From the NCBI RefSeq assembly GCF_040581485.1, contig NC_090132.1, forward strand, positions 8,195,001 through 8,259,000: 64,000 bases of DNA, written 5' to 3'. This document shows positions 1-11,695 of the stretch, one piece after another. The DNA comes from Linepithema humile. Taxonomy: Eukaryota > Arthropoda > Insecta > Hymenoptera > Formicidae. A model generated the notes under the pieces. It searched no databases and was not told the origin of the DNA. It saw only the letters and a list, made by a program, of their open reading frames with translations. Position 1 is the first letter of the stretch. Each line of letters starts with the position of its first letter. A program made the position numbers and the translations under genes.

Positions 1-162
1 TATATGAAGTAGTACTCTAAAATGTGTATGCATTCGCCTTCGGTATTCCTTTGTCGGATATAGCACACTGTGTTCATTCCATGGCGTCTTTCGTGCGAAT
101 AGAAATGATAGCAATTCAGCAAAAAGTGCAATAACGCGATTTCTTTTTAATAGAAAACAGAA

Positions 163-193
<31 letters not shown>

Positions 194-1080
194 TATTTTA
201 CTAGCTGAGTATTTTACATCATTTGTTATAGCAACGTTGAATTAGATTTAAAAAACTCTTAATCAGTGAAGAATTATCGTTCTGTCACATTTGATACATA
301 ATAATTTAATTATAGCTTGTATTTATAAAAAATATTATATAAAATATAAGTAATTAAATTATTAAAACTTCACAACTTTTATAGCCAATCCAATTAATAT
401 TTGAAGCGCGCATCGAAAAGAATTAATATATAATATTTATATGTAAAGCGTGATTGCACTTTTGGAGGACAAACTAATAATATTTCCCGTTCATAAATTC
501 ACATACATACAAGCGCCAATTTCGTTGCTCATCGCATCTCCACGCCCTACTGTCGGTACTTGATATACGATATCATTGTCATTCATTTGTTTTCCGTTCT
601 ACGCAGGCGATGCATTGATCGTAGCGAAAGCTGAATTACGCGATGAATTCTAACGTGTCATGTTAAACGCCTCTTGCCTCTCTGAGAAGATATGATTGAA
701 ATTTGTGAAAGCTACCACGTTAGTTTAATAATTTATGAAATGTGGCTTTTTACTTGGAAATTTTTTTTTTTTAATGCTCATAAGTTTTTTCCATGCATTC
801 TGTTAATAGAATGATATTGGCACACGAAAGAAATATAATTTGCAATAAATAAATATTGCAATCATTTAAAATTGCTCGCCATATATCACGTTGCATATAT
901 TTACGTGATATGATATGTCTATAAATATGCAAATATATTGGTATATAAAATTAAATCCGTACGCAAAGCGTATTTTTTTCTTCCGATCCACAATTTGCGG
1001 ATGCAAGACGCGAGTATGTACTAAAAAATAAATGTAATTATCCAATTCCAACTCTAAAACGAATAAATAATCTCTTGAAT
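1..1080. other. AT-rich sequence without a gene
   Basis: I see no coding potential, splice-flanked exon or RNA gene here. The only distinct element is the alternating TA tract near the left end. Reading frames are short and closed by frequent TAA codons. Confidence 0.6.
163..197. repeat. (TA)n microsatellite
   Basis: An almost uninterrupted alternating TA tract broken by one G. It is a simple repeat in AT-rich sequence, with no flanking duplication suggesting insertion. Confidence 0.85.
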
Positions 1081-1835
1081 TTTATCAGTAAGCTGTTTGC
1101 TGCTTCGATACGTCTCATTGGTTATCCGTTCTGTTGACGGCAGGGAGAGGCGGCGTGGTAGAACATCGTAGCACGAAAGAAGTGCGAAGAATGTTAATAC
1201 GAATATTATGATTTATTGATGGAACATCGGTCGGCAAGGCTCCGGGGGTTGTTCGGCGTGCCTGCCAGTGTTCGTAAGGGTGGCAAAATGAAGAAAAAGA
1301 AGAATAAGAAGGCAGAAACCCTGAGGGTACCGTTGCACACGTACATACACGCGCATGCGAGCGCGCGCACCTATACTAGATTCACACACACACATACACA
1401 TATATATTTACCAGCTCACGTGAGTAACGTAGGGCCGAGGCGTTTTTCTCAGCCCGCCTGAGCCGCCAAAGATTTATTCTCAGGTCCCGCAAGACAAATG
1501 GTAAGATTGTGTCCAAAATTTTAACAGCGCATTTGGGTGAACACGTCCCTGCAGCGCGAAGATACTCTACGACTGCACAACTGCTACAAAGGATAAAAAG
1601 AAGGTGGGGCGCGGGTGGGCAGGGCGAGGGTGTTGTTAAGAAGGGGGTAGCTCTCTGAGATAGGTGTGTGTTGGATGAGGAGGCAGTCGGGCGGAAAAGA
1701 AGTTTTCTAGTTATCCCTTCGGCGAGAATGTGGTACCGAAACTCCCTGTTCACTTCGTGACAGAATCGAGCCGTGAAACGAGATCCGCCGGAAAGCGCTG
1801 GTTGGCGTAGCTTTATTCCAATCATTGGCATTCTA
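1081..1835. other. GC-rich, CpG-dense patch, no gene recognised
   Basis: The composition shifts to GC-rich with many CpG dinucleotides. It contains a short CA/TA repeat near 1383-1411 and G-rich runs near 1600-1690. Long frames are open on both strands (a minus frame of about 149 codons faces a plus frame), which is expected from the low density of TA-containing stops and is not evidence of coding. It may be a CpG-rich regulatory patch. Confidence 0.4.
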
Positions 1836-4310
1836 TCAGCTTATCCCGCCACTTTACGTGCCCAGATATACGCGATGTTATGGCCTGTTAAGTCTGATTG
1901 TAAGTCTCCACGAATTTCTCGACAAAATATCTTACTATAAGAGAGACATTATCAATTCTTATTGATCAATAAAATTTAAATAATTTAAATTTATGAAATT
2001 TTAAATAATTTAGTTTAAAAATATGTTACGTATGCTATTTTGAATATTTTTTATATGCTTAGTGATTAAATTTGAGAAAGTATTTCCTTATTAATCACTT
2101 TAAGAGATATTTTATTGACTTTTACGCATTTTATCGCACGGCTATTCTATCTTAATATTTCCTCTCGTCATTTCAATTTTCTCATATTCAAAGGAAAGGA
2201 AATAATAAGTGATATTCGAGGTATACGCATATGAAAGTGCGTGCCTAACATGCTCGGACATCAATTTCATCTGCGTATATATTACAAATAATACACCGGA
2301 GAATGTTCCCTTAGATCTGAATGCTAAGAGCCCTCGGCTCTTGAGAATTAGATTCCCTATCTATTTTACGCACATTGTGAATTCAGCTTATACGCGCGAA
2401 GAATTTTATCGTGCTCTCAATTTTGATATTTTTTCTCATAGTTGTAACAGATAGATATAAATTAAATACCTGCGAATATACATGTAAGAGAAACGTGCAC
2501 GTATTTACTTTATAAATACGCAAAAAACCGTGTCGTAATTTGCAATATTAAGATAAGAAACTTAAAAGGAAAAAAAGTTTTTTAGCAGCAATACGCACAA
2601 GACAATGAAAGTCAACGTTGAACATTGGTAAATGAAGACGGAGAGTTTAGATTTACAGTTTCTCCCTATTGAACCACACTGAAAATGCGTCGAGTCTGTG
2701 ATAGGGGGGTAAAGAAGGCGAAACCGAAAACAGGGTTGGCACATTGGCGAGGCGAGAGGAGGGGATGATATACACGTTTGAAGATAAACGAGCGGCGCGT
2801 TCAATGAAGTCGACTATAAGGGTAGTCCCAGGTTCGGTTCTTGTCACTGGTAGATGGCCGATGTGTTAGAAGCGTTCGTATGCGTCCAAGATAGACAGAT
2901 TGATAGATCGATTGCAGATTGAATGAAATATTAATGCTGTGAGCAATAAACTCGCTTGATTAATGTTAACTCAAAATTATTGATACGATTAGATAAGCAA
3001 AATGAGATTAAAAAAAAAAAAAAAATACTTTTTTAATCATCTAAAATATATCTGCTGTTTGTTACTAGTTTCCGTGTGATTTACCGATATTAAACCATAA
3101 TTTAACTTTAAAATCTCTTTGCACCGAATAAGGTTATCTCGCTGATAGCAGATATCTTATCGTTTGTCTTATCCTTAAGCCGATACCATTGATCGATGGC
3201 TCTTAGATGCGGCACCAATCGTAATAGCGCCGCTGTCATCGCGTCCATAAAACTCACCGTCGAGACGGCACAATTTTAAGTTTTACGCCATTTACAAAAT
3301 GAGTCGCCATTATTTTCGCTGGCTGGATTTATCGCTACATACATTTGGACCGAGCGACAATCCAATTTATGTGGGAGTCCCGTAATAGTCTGCCACCGCA
3401 ACGCGAGAAACCTCCTCCCCCTCCCCGCCCGGCCCCTCTCTTTCTCGCCCCTTCTTGTTCCGCCATCTACTCTGCAGCATCCACCCTTCTGACGCTCACC
3501 ACCCACGGCACTGATTAAATAAAAGAACAAATGGAGGTAACTCCTAATTAGTGCACTAGTTCCTTGCATTCTTGCTAGCCGTACCAACGACCTTCGCCGG
3601 ATTAATTGCAGTCGTGCGTTTATTGCGAGCGTGATGCTTATTCGCGCATGAATTTCGTATGAATGCCGTTTTTCCTCGGGGATGCTTTATTACACTTGAA
3701 GTGAAGAGGGAAGTTTAGGAGTAACGAAGAATGTAACGTAAATGCAAGCAAACCGCGAACAAAAAGTTACATAATTTTCTTCGCAATAAAAAGCGCTATG
3801 TATGTTTGTACACATCGAGCGCTTATTGATTCTTGATTATTATATAATGTGCGATCACGCTTTTCTATTAAATAAATCAAAAACTGTCGCCTCTTTACTG
3901 CGTTAACGGCATTATTTATCATATCAGATTAGAGCTTAATTGGGAATGATAAATAGAAGGTACTCGTGCGCGCACGTTCCACAATCTACCTGATGTTAAT
4001 TAAGACCTATTCGACGGGTAGAAACGAGTTTCTTCATACCTGACCGCGAAAGATTGTTATGTTTATTTTTTATCTGGCACGTTACATAATTTTAATATTT
4101 CACTTATTTTATTTTACCGAATTAAATTTTTTCTTGATTTCTAGATTCGCGTGAGAGTTCTAAACAATTTGTCGCGCATTAAATTATACATTTGCTTGAT
4201 TTCTAACATTTCAATAATAATTCAATATTAATAATAATTACTATCATACTTGTTATAAAATAGCAACACAACTGTTTATTGTCAGATGCTATTGTGCATC
4301 GATGTTGTTT
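1836..4310. other. AT-rich sequence with two small GC-rich patches
   Basis: Mostly AT-rich without a supportable gene. Small GC-rich patches lie near 2650-2880 and 3380-3600, and a poly-A tract of about 16 bases near 3010-3026. No exon with matching splice signals or recognisable product was found. Confidence 0.5.
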
Positions 4311-4670
4311 ACACTCACTGATCGATGATCGTATCGGGAAGAACTATAATACAGACGAAAAGGGAAGAGTGAAAAGTTCGAATACACGAGGGGCGGTAGG
4401 AGAAATGAGCGGTATCGGGCGATAGGGGCTGTTGGGAGGCTGAGAAAGGCGGAGGCGCGGCTGCGTCTGAGTTGCTCGCAATGTATGGGTCTACCACCTC
4501 TCGTCCTACCCTTACCTCATCTTTCTGACCTCCCACTCCACCAGCTAGCAGCAATTTTTTGTTCGTGGTCCGCTTGTATCAAATTACGATAAATATTGCG
4601 GTGCCGACGTGAACCTCGGTAAGGGGCGCCTATTCGTAACGCCGCGACTTAACATTGCGTAGAGAGAAAG

Positions 4671-4722
<52 letters not shown>

Positions 4723-5860
4723 AAGAAAAAGAAGCATCAAAGTTTGCTCAAAAAACGTTCGAATATGGAATGAAAAGCCTACTGTTGAACGTAGGACAGA
4801 GAGAGACTGTGTTTATACTCTGCAAATCATTAAAAATAAAAAGAAAAATATTTTCGGAAATAGCGCATAGAAATAGATGCATCCATTCTTTATTCAACAG
4901 TCATATATATGACATGTACGCATGGCATCGTGCTTTAAAATTCTTAAAAATTTTTTTTATTTTATAGCAATAATTTTTGTGCAATAATTAAAATATCGAT
5001 ACACTTGCGTTAAACGTGCTAGTTATAAAACCATGGTCTTATGTTGAGATGAAAAGAGATGCAGAAATCGTACAAGAAGCGAGTGAGTAAAGAGATAATC
5101 GGAAGAGCGTCACGTGTTGACCGAGAAAAATTCGTTTGCGTGAAAGATTCCTGACGATCCTCTCGAAAGGACTGTGAATGGGGATAGGTGGGTGGGACCA
5201 AGTATTATATATAACTATCCACCCTAGCCAGTTGCGTGCGGAGGATAGAAAACACGCGCGGACGCGCGGGCGGGGGCATGGTGGGGACGAATTGAGGGAT
5301 GGTGGTAGATGAGGTGCAGAGAAGGGTGAGCCGGAGGGAGGAAGCGGAAGAAAGAGCGACAGTGGGAGCGCGAGAGAGGGAAAGGGAGTGGAAAGAGAGG
5401 CGGATGGGTGCACGTAGTGGGGGATGACAGAGATGAATTCGTTTCATTTCACGCTGGGAAGCTCTCGCGTTCCCCGCGTCCGATGATTTACTGGGCTACA
5501 ATGTGGTAACCCATGATTTATCGTCAACACGCTGGCTTGCCACTGCGCTATACCTGATACCGTGGTTGCGTATGCGCCGTGCCCGTGTGTCCAAAGAACT
5601 TTATACTCTTTCTCTGTCTCTAACCCATCTTCGCTCCCCTCGTTACTTCGATGGTACCTGGGCATGTCTTCGCGAGTGGGCGGCGAGAGGAGGGAAAGAT
5701 GAAGACCCTCGCGACCGGGAATATACACTATCTGCCTACGATGTTGGCGGTGGCAGGTCGGAACCGATAATTCCATGCTCCGCCACCATTTATTTATGCA
5801 TGAGAAACACTCACGTGCGTTTGATCGCCACCCGCGCATTTTGTCACCTCTGATATAGCC
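4311..5860. other. GC-rich and purine-rich block, no gene recognised
   Basis: Two GC-rich stretches (about 4340-4640 and 5200-5850) flank AT-rich sequence. The plus strand at 5230-5420 is strongly purine-rich with many G runs. Frames of 116-131 codons are open on opposite strands over the same bases near 5444-5850, so neither is convincing. It could be regulatory; nothing specific is shown. Confidence 0.4.
4679..4718. repeat. (GA)n microsatellite, about 20 units
   Basis: A perfect GA dinucleotide tract of about 40 bp followed by GAAA-type repeats to about 4733. GA tracts are binding sites for GAGA-factor-type proteins in insects (established knowledge), but no promoter is evident beside this one. 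Confidence 0.9.
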
Positions 5861-8100
5861 TCATTTATTTATAACCGACATTATAATCACTTCAGAGACT
5901 TTCTTCATATTAAAAATTATAATCTTATTTAATTTAAACTGTTGTAAAAAGAGTAATATTTATCTATTCATACTACATATTTATTGTTGGATTAATGAAA
6001 TATAATCTAGGCACTCTTGAAAGAATGTATACTTGGTGTTTAGAAAGTCTGTGAATAGTTACGTGAATACTGACAACTACAAAACCAAGTGAATATTAAC
6101 ATCGGTCTGCGGTTACATTTGCGGTAGCAACATCAAATCGTTCGGTCAACCATAATGCAACCAACTCGTAACCATCATGGTGAAAATGGACGCGGTCAAC
6201 AAGTATGACTATAATTACGTTGAGTACAGACGATAAAGCGTACACGGAAGCATCGTCAAATAGCATTCTAAACTGAAACCTGTAAATATAATTTTTTCCA
6301 TAATCTATATATTTGTTTATTAAAATCAGTCGAAATGTATATTAATCAAGATCTAATATACATTGCCCATATTGTTTAAAATTTGTACAAAAATTAAGAA
6401 TACATCGTTCAAAATTAAGCAGAGCCATGTTAGCTAATTAACGAATCAGAGGGAATACTAAACGAAAGAGGAAAAAAGAAGAATAAGAAATATATCTATC
6501 TGCAACTATAGCGTGGAATCCACAGCTTCCGCACAGTTGGATGCGTGGGTAAATGCGAACATTCGAAAGTTCATGGAACATGGAAGGTACTCCTTGGCTC
6601 GTTGGAAACTCGAGACCAAGTCTTGGCTACCGCGAGACCAACATCTGAGCCGAAGTTGGTTGTACCCACTCAAAAGTCAAGATCCCGACTCTCGAGGGCC
6701 CTTTGCCTAGATTCATTAGGGATCTTGCTGATCCTGACGCCGTTTGGAGACCCCACGGACGCCTTGCTCGAAGATTAATTCCGACCGCGTAAACTTTGTT
6801 TCCCATTGTAAACAAGAGGCAGTTCCGGTAGCGTCTTGAGAAACACCCTTTCTCAAGTTGCCTCAAGCCAAAGTACTTAAAATCTCATTTCTTCCCTCCC
6901 TTTATAAAAATTGTCATAAAAATTGCGCTATTTTTTTTTAAATAACATTATTTCATAATAGTTGTCGCGGAAGCGTGCTGTAGTGAAAGCATTCTTTCCT
7001 AATCAAGATTTTACAATAAATAATATTTAAATTTTTAATTAAATTTATACAATTTTTTTTCTTTATGAAATGTATATAGTAGATATATATGTTGATAATA
7101 GCACATTCTTTAAGAATCTTTTTTGTGCAAAGCAAAATTATTGCATTATGATGCACTGATAAATTTTTGAAATAAAGCAACAATTGGATCACAAATTTAT
7201 AGTACAGTAATTGCTATTTTACTTTTTTTGCAAGTAAAATAATTGATATAAGGGTTATCTGATCGTTCTACAGAACAAGAAAATATAGTTATTGCCATCA
7301 TGTAATTCAATATATCTTGCCAAAGTTGAGCGCGTGAAACTATATACGCGTAGATTGCAAGCTCATGATTTGTAGGAGAATGTGAATCTAGACATCCGTC
7401 ACGTTTAGCGGTCGTGAAGCGAGAGTCGAGTTGTAAAACACGCCGGACAAATGAGGATATACGTAGCGGAAGAAGTGTCGCTAGGTTATCGTGGTGTGGA
7501 GATTCGCGGAGGGTTACTCCACAGAGCGGGTGGCAACGGGGATGAGTGCGCGTGCCGCCAGAATCTAGATTTTATAGCGCCGTTAAGTTAACCCAACGAT
7601 TTTTAAAACTCGCATGATTGCTTGCGGCAAAAATCGCGGCATTTAATGGCGCGGAAAGTAAATATGTTTTAATATCGGTTGATATCTAACTTCCAGATTG
7701 ACGCAAAGAATATATACATAATATTATAACGTATTATATATCAATTTCTATATATATAGAATCAATTTCTTATATACTGATTATTAACTGTGTATTATAT
7801 ATATATATATATTATGTATTATATATATTATCACAAATTATATACATTTTAAATGTACATTTTAATGATACGTAAAATAATGAACAAATAATCGTACCAG
7901 AAAGTAATGGAATTTATTCCATTCGCCTAAGACTGCTCCGCATCAGCTTCATCAATGAATTGATAAAAATCCGTGCTTATAATTACAATTACGCATATAA
8001 TACTAAACGAAAATCAACTATGCAAATTACTCTCAAAAATTACGAATTTGCGAATTCACAAAATGCGAATGTCAAATAAAATGCATTTTATGTCATAATT
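5861..8100. other. AT-rich sequence with GC-rich patches near 6500-6860 and 7420-7600
   Basis: No gene is supported. The 6500-6860 patch is GC-balanced, has short open frames in several phases, and ends with a perfect 9-bp stem-loop (6835-6843 with 6849-6857, CTTGAGAAA and its complement). It might be a decayed repeat or an old exon, but I recognise no family. A (TA)n tract lies near 7795-7815. Confidence 0.4.
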
Positions 8101-8317
8101 GTGAGTTATAAAACTGAGCAATAATTATAGATTGTTTAAATGTAATGTATATAATTGGAGGCTATAATGAACGAAATGTAATATATGTACTGATACTTTT
8201 TTATCTATTGCTCTCAAGAGAGACTTTTCCTCGCGTATCATATTTAAAGACTCGAATTTTTATCCGATAAAAGAAAGAACCGTTTAGTTTAACACGCGTT
8301 ACGAAAACGAATCAATT

Positions 8318-8336
8318 AATTGTTACATAAACAATT
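8318..8336 (-). ncRNA. Short stem-loop conserved between the paired units (left copy)
   Basis: Read on the minus strand, arms AATTGTT and AACAATT pair perfectly around loop TATGT. The right copy at 11488-11506 has AATTGCT and AGCAATT around TATTC. The T-A to C-G exchange keeps the pair, so this is one compensatory change. Its function is unknown. Confidence 0.45.
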
Positions 8337-8449
8337 GTTTCAATTCCATTCCTACTGATATCGCACCAAACTGCGTATTCAAAATTGTGCTTTGACAATT
8401 TGCTTTTTTGCAAAAATTGAACGATTAAATTTAATAAGAATTTACTCAC

Positions 8450-8488
8450 CAATTGTTGTAGCCTATCTAAATACATCTTTAGTTACAC
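8450..8488 (-). ncRNA. 39-nt internal exon of the left unit
   Basis: On the minus strand it is bounded by TTTTTTCAG upstream and GTGAGT downstream. It has exactly the same length as its counterpart at 10876-10914 and is identical at 31 of 39 positions. The last 11 exon bases plus the donor form a 17-base identical run (8444-8460). Frames 0, 1 and 2 are stopped by TAA, TAA and TAG, which argues for a non-coding exon. Confidence 0.55.
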
Positions 8489-8786
8489 CTGAAAAAAATA
8501 ATATATATTTTAGTTACTGTAAATTATCATATACTTTATGTAGATTAATTATTATTACATTATCTTCATTTTAATTAAAATATAACTATATGCAATGAAT
8601 TGCGTGAATAATTTATTTAAAAAATTTTAAGACTATTCTATAAATATTTTAATAAATATTTTTGAACATCTTATTAAATGATTAATAAATACAAATTGCT
8701 ATTGTATATGTATAGTATGTTATCATTAAATTTTGAACGATAATACTAATGCGGAGTATTGTTTATTTGTTTGCTCTGATTGACAA

Positions 8787-8857
8787 TGAGCACCACTGAA
8801 CATTGAGCGAAAGGATAGAAAGAAAGGATAGAAAGAAAGGGAAATAATCGTAGCTCT
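8787..8857. promoter_or_regulatory. Intronic conserved blocks (left copy)
   Basis: Two blocks inside the left first intron are identical to the inverted right copy: 8787-8802 (16 of 16 with 10605-10620) and 8841-8857 (17 of 17 with 10568-10584). They are better conserved than the exons. Between them lies a 13-base tandem repeat of unit GAAAGGATAGAAA at 8809-8834 plus a partial copy. They could be part of an intronic RNA hairpin or be DNA-binding sites. Confidence 0.45.
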
Positions 8858-9589
8858 TCATCGCTACCTCTTGTTTTGCACGGCGCTCAGCGCAAGGAAC
8901 TGAGCAATACACCGTGTTAGCATTCTCGTTTCGACTTTAGGTATCATAATTAATTACATGTTTGATAATGAATAAATAATTCTACTCACTGACTAGGGTC
9001 GCAATTTGCCTAACCCGTTGCAAATTCCTTGACCGTTCCGCATGAGCTGCACCGAAGAACCATATGAATACTAGAAATTCTCACTTATAATTTATCACAC
9101 GCACACTGAACGGAAGTTAACTCGCGCACTTTTTACTTTCGAAAATCACGAATTCACGTCGCGAATTTGCCATGTTGCAGGCAATGTGAAATGCAAGGAA
9201 ATAAGACGTATCATGCCTCAACGCGTTCGCGCACTTAATTGTCCAATTATCATAACCCCACACATGTTCGACTCGACATTGTATACACACTCCGAAGTAG
9301 ACGTACGACGATTATTTCGGCAGTCACGGATTGTCAAGTATCTAAAAATATTTATAACAACTACATTTTATCATTTAATTTCATTTCGAAATTGAAACCA
9401 AATTATCATTGAAATTTTCAACATGATTTATCTAATGAAAATACATTGCGCGTATAATATCGCAATTTATACTCACTGGGATTGTGTATCTATTTTAATT
9501 CACGATCCAGCAACTAAACGATTGACGAAACGTAACACGGCAATTTCCCGTCACTTTAATCAGCATTTCGGACAAAACTTCGCACTCAT

Positions 9590-9815
9590 TATGCATTTTT
9601 ATCGGATTAAATACGCAGAGCGTTCGCGCTTTGTGTGTCGTATGAACTCATCGGCAGGACAGCTACGCGCGCCTCGCTGCGGAACGCGGACCAAAACATG
9701 AACCAAAACAGCGGAACGTGAAGTGGAACGCGAGTGAGATGATAGACGGTAGACGTCTTTACTAAACCGCGTCTGTATTCGAGGCTAAGTCTTTACAAAG
9801 TGAAACACACTCTGT
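9590..9815. promoter_or_regulatory. Shared core between divergent units, likely bidirectional promoter
   Basis: This is the spacer between the two inverted arms and is GC-rich relative to the flanks. It has short repeated words: CGGAACG at 9680-9686 and 9712-9718, a variant TGGAACG at 9724-9730, and ACCAAAAC at 9690-9697 and 9702-9709 (12-base spacing). Since both units are spliced outward, their starts should lie in or beside this core. No TATA box is obvious. Promoter function is an inference from geometry. Confidence 0.4.
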
Positions 9816-10514
9816 AATTAATTGCAAATTTTTGTCGGGAATGTTAATTAAAGTGACGGGATTCATCATTCGTCGCGGTTGTTTGCGTATCGATCGTATG
9901 TCGCGTACGTTTCATCGATGATCTGGGCGGCCGGCTCGCGGATAACAACAGGTTATAATTCCGGTGAATATAGTTCAAGTAGATCAAAGCGCGATATACT
10001 TCTCGTTAATGATAGCCATATTGAAAAACCGTTCGTCGAAAGTAAGTCGAGTAAATCGAGTAAAACATTGTTGTTGTGTACATGTCCGTATATGCCGATG
10101 TTTGATTCTCGAGGTCAGTTTTTGTTTGTCTCGCTCGCTCTAAGAATGAGTATGTATACAATGTCGTACGGACAGCCAAATATGTATAGCGATAATAATA
10201 AGTAATAACGACATATATGCGTGAACTTGTTATGGCACAAATGCGTTTTATCTCGCGATTGTGTTTTGTGTGCTGCGATGTAGCTAACTCGCGTTGTGAA
10301 TTCATTAGTGCGGGTCGCTTTTTGCTCGGTAGTGTGTGGTATGTGTGTGTGTTTGTGCAAGGAATTCTGGAATTCATCAGTTCATGCGTGGAGCTAATGC
10401 GGATGGAAATGGCTAAGGAGGACTGTGCAGCGGGTTGAACAAACTACAATACCCTAGCTGGTGAGTATAATTATTTGTTTATGATTATTTAATTATATAG
10501 ATAATTGTCACAAT

Positions 10515-10636
10515 GCTTGGTTGCTAAGACTGAGCGTCGCTGAATGCTAAGTAAGAGATTAGGATAGAGAGCTACGATTATTTCTCTCTCTATCTCTCGT
10601 TCAGTGTTCAGTGGTGCTCAAAGTAAACATCCAAGC
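10515..10636 (+). ncRNA. Intronic long imperfect hairpin in the right unit
   Basis: Nested complementary segments can be read directly: GCTTGG at 10515-10520 with CCAAGC at 10631-10636; TGAGC at 10531-10535 with GCTCA at 10616-10620; CTGAA at 10540-10544 with TTCAG at 10607-10611; and GATAGAGAG at 10563-10571 with CTCTCTATC at 10586-10594. The apical part contains the 17-base block identical to the left copy, and the TGAGC/GCTCA pair is also present there (8787-8791 with 8885-8889). It could be an intronic structured RNA or an unusual small-RNA precursor. It matches no microRNA that I recognise. Confidence 0.35.
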
Positions 10637-10875
10637 GATTTATTGCATTCGCATCCTCTTTCTAATAATAACACACATATATTAAAATTTACGTTTTAAG
10701 ATTATTTATAGAGATTTGAAAAAATTTATTAAATATTTATTAAAATTATTATATTATTATTCACGCAATTTATTACACATTATTGTTTTAATCAAAATGG
10801 AAATAATTATTTAATGTGTAATAATTAATAAAGTGTACAACAATTAATTATTATAATGTATATTAATTTCTGCAG

Positions 10876-10914
10876 GTACAATTCAAGATGTGCTTAGCTA
10901 GGGTACAACAATTG
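10876..10914 (+). ncRNA. 39-nt internal exon of the right unit
   Basis: Flanked by TTTCTGCAG and GTGAGT. Its length equals that of the left copy, with 31 of 39 bases identical. One frame is open here (13 codons), but the same frame in the left copy stops at the second codon, so coding is not conserved. Confidence 0.55.
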
Positions 10915-11487
10915 GTGAGTGAATTAATTCAATATATGCGTGTGTAATTAATAAGATTAAATAAAAAATATATTTACGTACATTGATTATATTGAATATT
11001 ATATTTTCAACATATTTTTTATATAAAATATTGATATAAAAAATATAAAATATGATACTATCTATTTCTTTTTGTTTATCAATATTTACTATTATTTTTT
11101 AGTTTAATATATTGTTAAGAATTTGTTGCGTTCTTTTTAGTTTTTGTATATTAACAAATTTTATATTTTAAAAAAGGCAAATTTTGTTTAAGTTTTTTAC
11201 ATTATTTTATTAGTTTCAAAATTATAAAATTGAAAATTTTAATTATGTCAACAATTATATATGTATAAAAGAATGTAAATTATAAAAACTTGGAATTTAG
11301 AAACTAAATTTTGATGAATATATATTTTGAAAATATAATGTGCAATATAATTTTAATATACATAAATATATTTTTTATGTAATCCTATCAGCAAATTTGA
11401 TTGTTCGATATTTTTGCCAAAGTGCGAATTGTTGAAACTCAGTTTCGATTGCGCCATTTGTGCGATAAAATCCGTGGTTATTGATAT

Positions 11488-11506
11488 AATTGCTTATTCA
11501 GCAATT
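11488..11506 (+). ncRNA. Short stem-loop conserved between the paired units (right copy)
   Basis: Arms AATTGCT and AGCAATT pair perfectly around loop TATTC. The counterpart at 8318-8336 keeps pairing with a T-A in place of one C-G. It lies about 45 bases after a larger hairpin-prone stretch (11417-11462). Confidence 0.45.
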
Positions 11507-11695
11507 TTTGTTGATATAATTGTTTTGTTTTTTCGGTGCTTCATCAAATAATTCTCTTTTTTTTTTGGGGCACTGTACAATTCGAAAGGTTTTTAAATAT
11601 AATATGTTTTGCAAAAAGAAATTCTTTTGCACAGTGGCTGAAAAAGTATTTGTACTTTATGCCATCCTAACAATCTTTAGTTATTGTTTAGATGA

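Larger units (their letters stand above)
8105..9590 (-). ncRNA. Left member of a divergent pair of spliced non-coding units
   Basis: This half matches the sequence at about 9815-11695 in reverse orientation along its whole length, in collinear blocks. Read on the minus strand, it has a first-exon donor GTGAGT (plus-strand bases 8984-8989), a 501-base intron (8489-8989), the acceptor TTTTTTCAG, a 39-base exon (8450-8488) and another GTGAGT donor (8444-8449). All three frames of the 39-base exon contain a stop, so it is very unlikely to code. Later sequence carries a short stem-loop at 8318-8336. The start is not fixed and is probably inside 9590-9800. No known RNA family is recognised. The alternative, a decayed fold-back mobile element, fits less well because splice sites and exon length are kept. 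Confidence 0.55.
9815..11695 (+). ncRNA. Right member of a divergent pair of spliced non-coding units
   Basis: This is the plus-strand counterpart of the left unit. The first exon ends at 10460 with donor GTGAGT. A 415-base intron (10461-10875) ends in TTTCTGCAG. A 39-base exon (10876-10914) is followed by GTGAGT at 10915-10920. The second intron carries about 460 bases more AT-rich sequence than the left copy (roughly 10921-11390). After that, homology resumes through a hairpin-prone stretch (11417-11462), a stem-loop (11488-11506) and blocks up to about 11690. Unequal insertions and deletions between the first exons, and stops in most frames, argue against a protein. No known RNA family is recognised. 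Confidence 0.55.

Noticed and set aside
5444..5853. Overlapping 131-codon minus and 116-codon plus frames
   Set aside because: Both strands are open in GC-rich sequence. Neither has splice context or family similarity.
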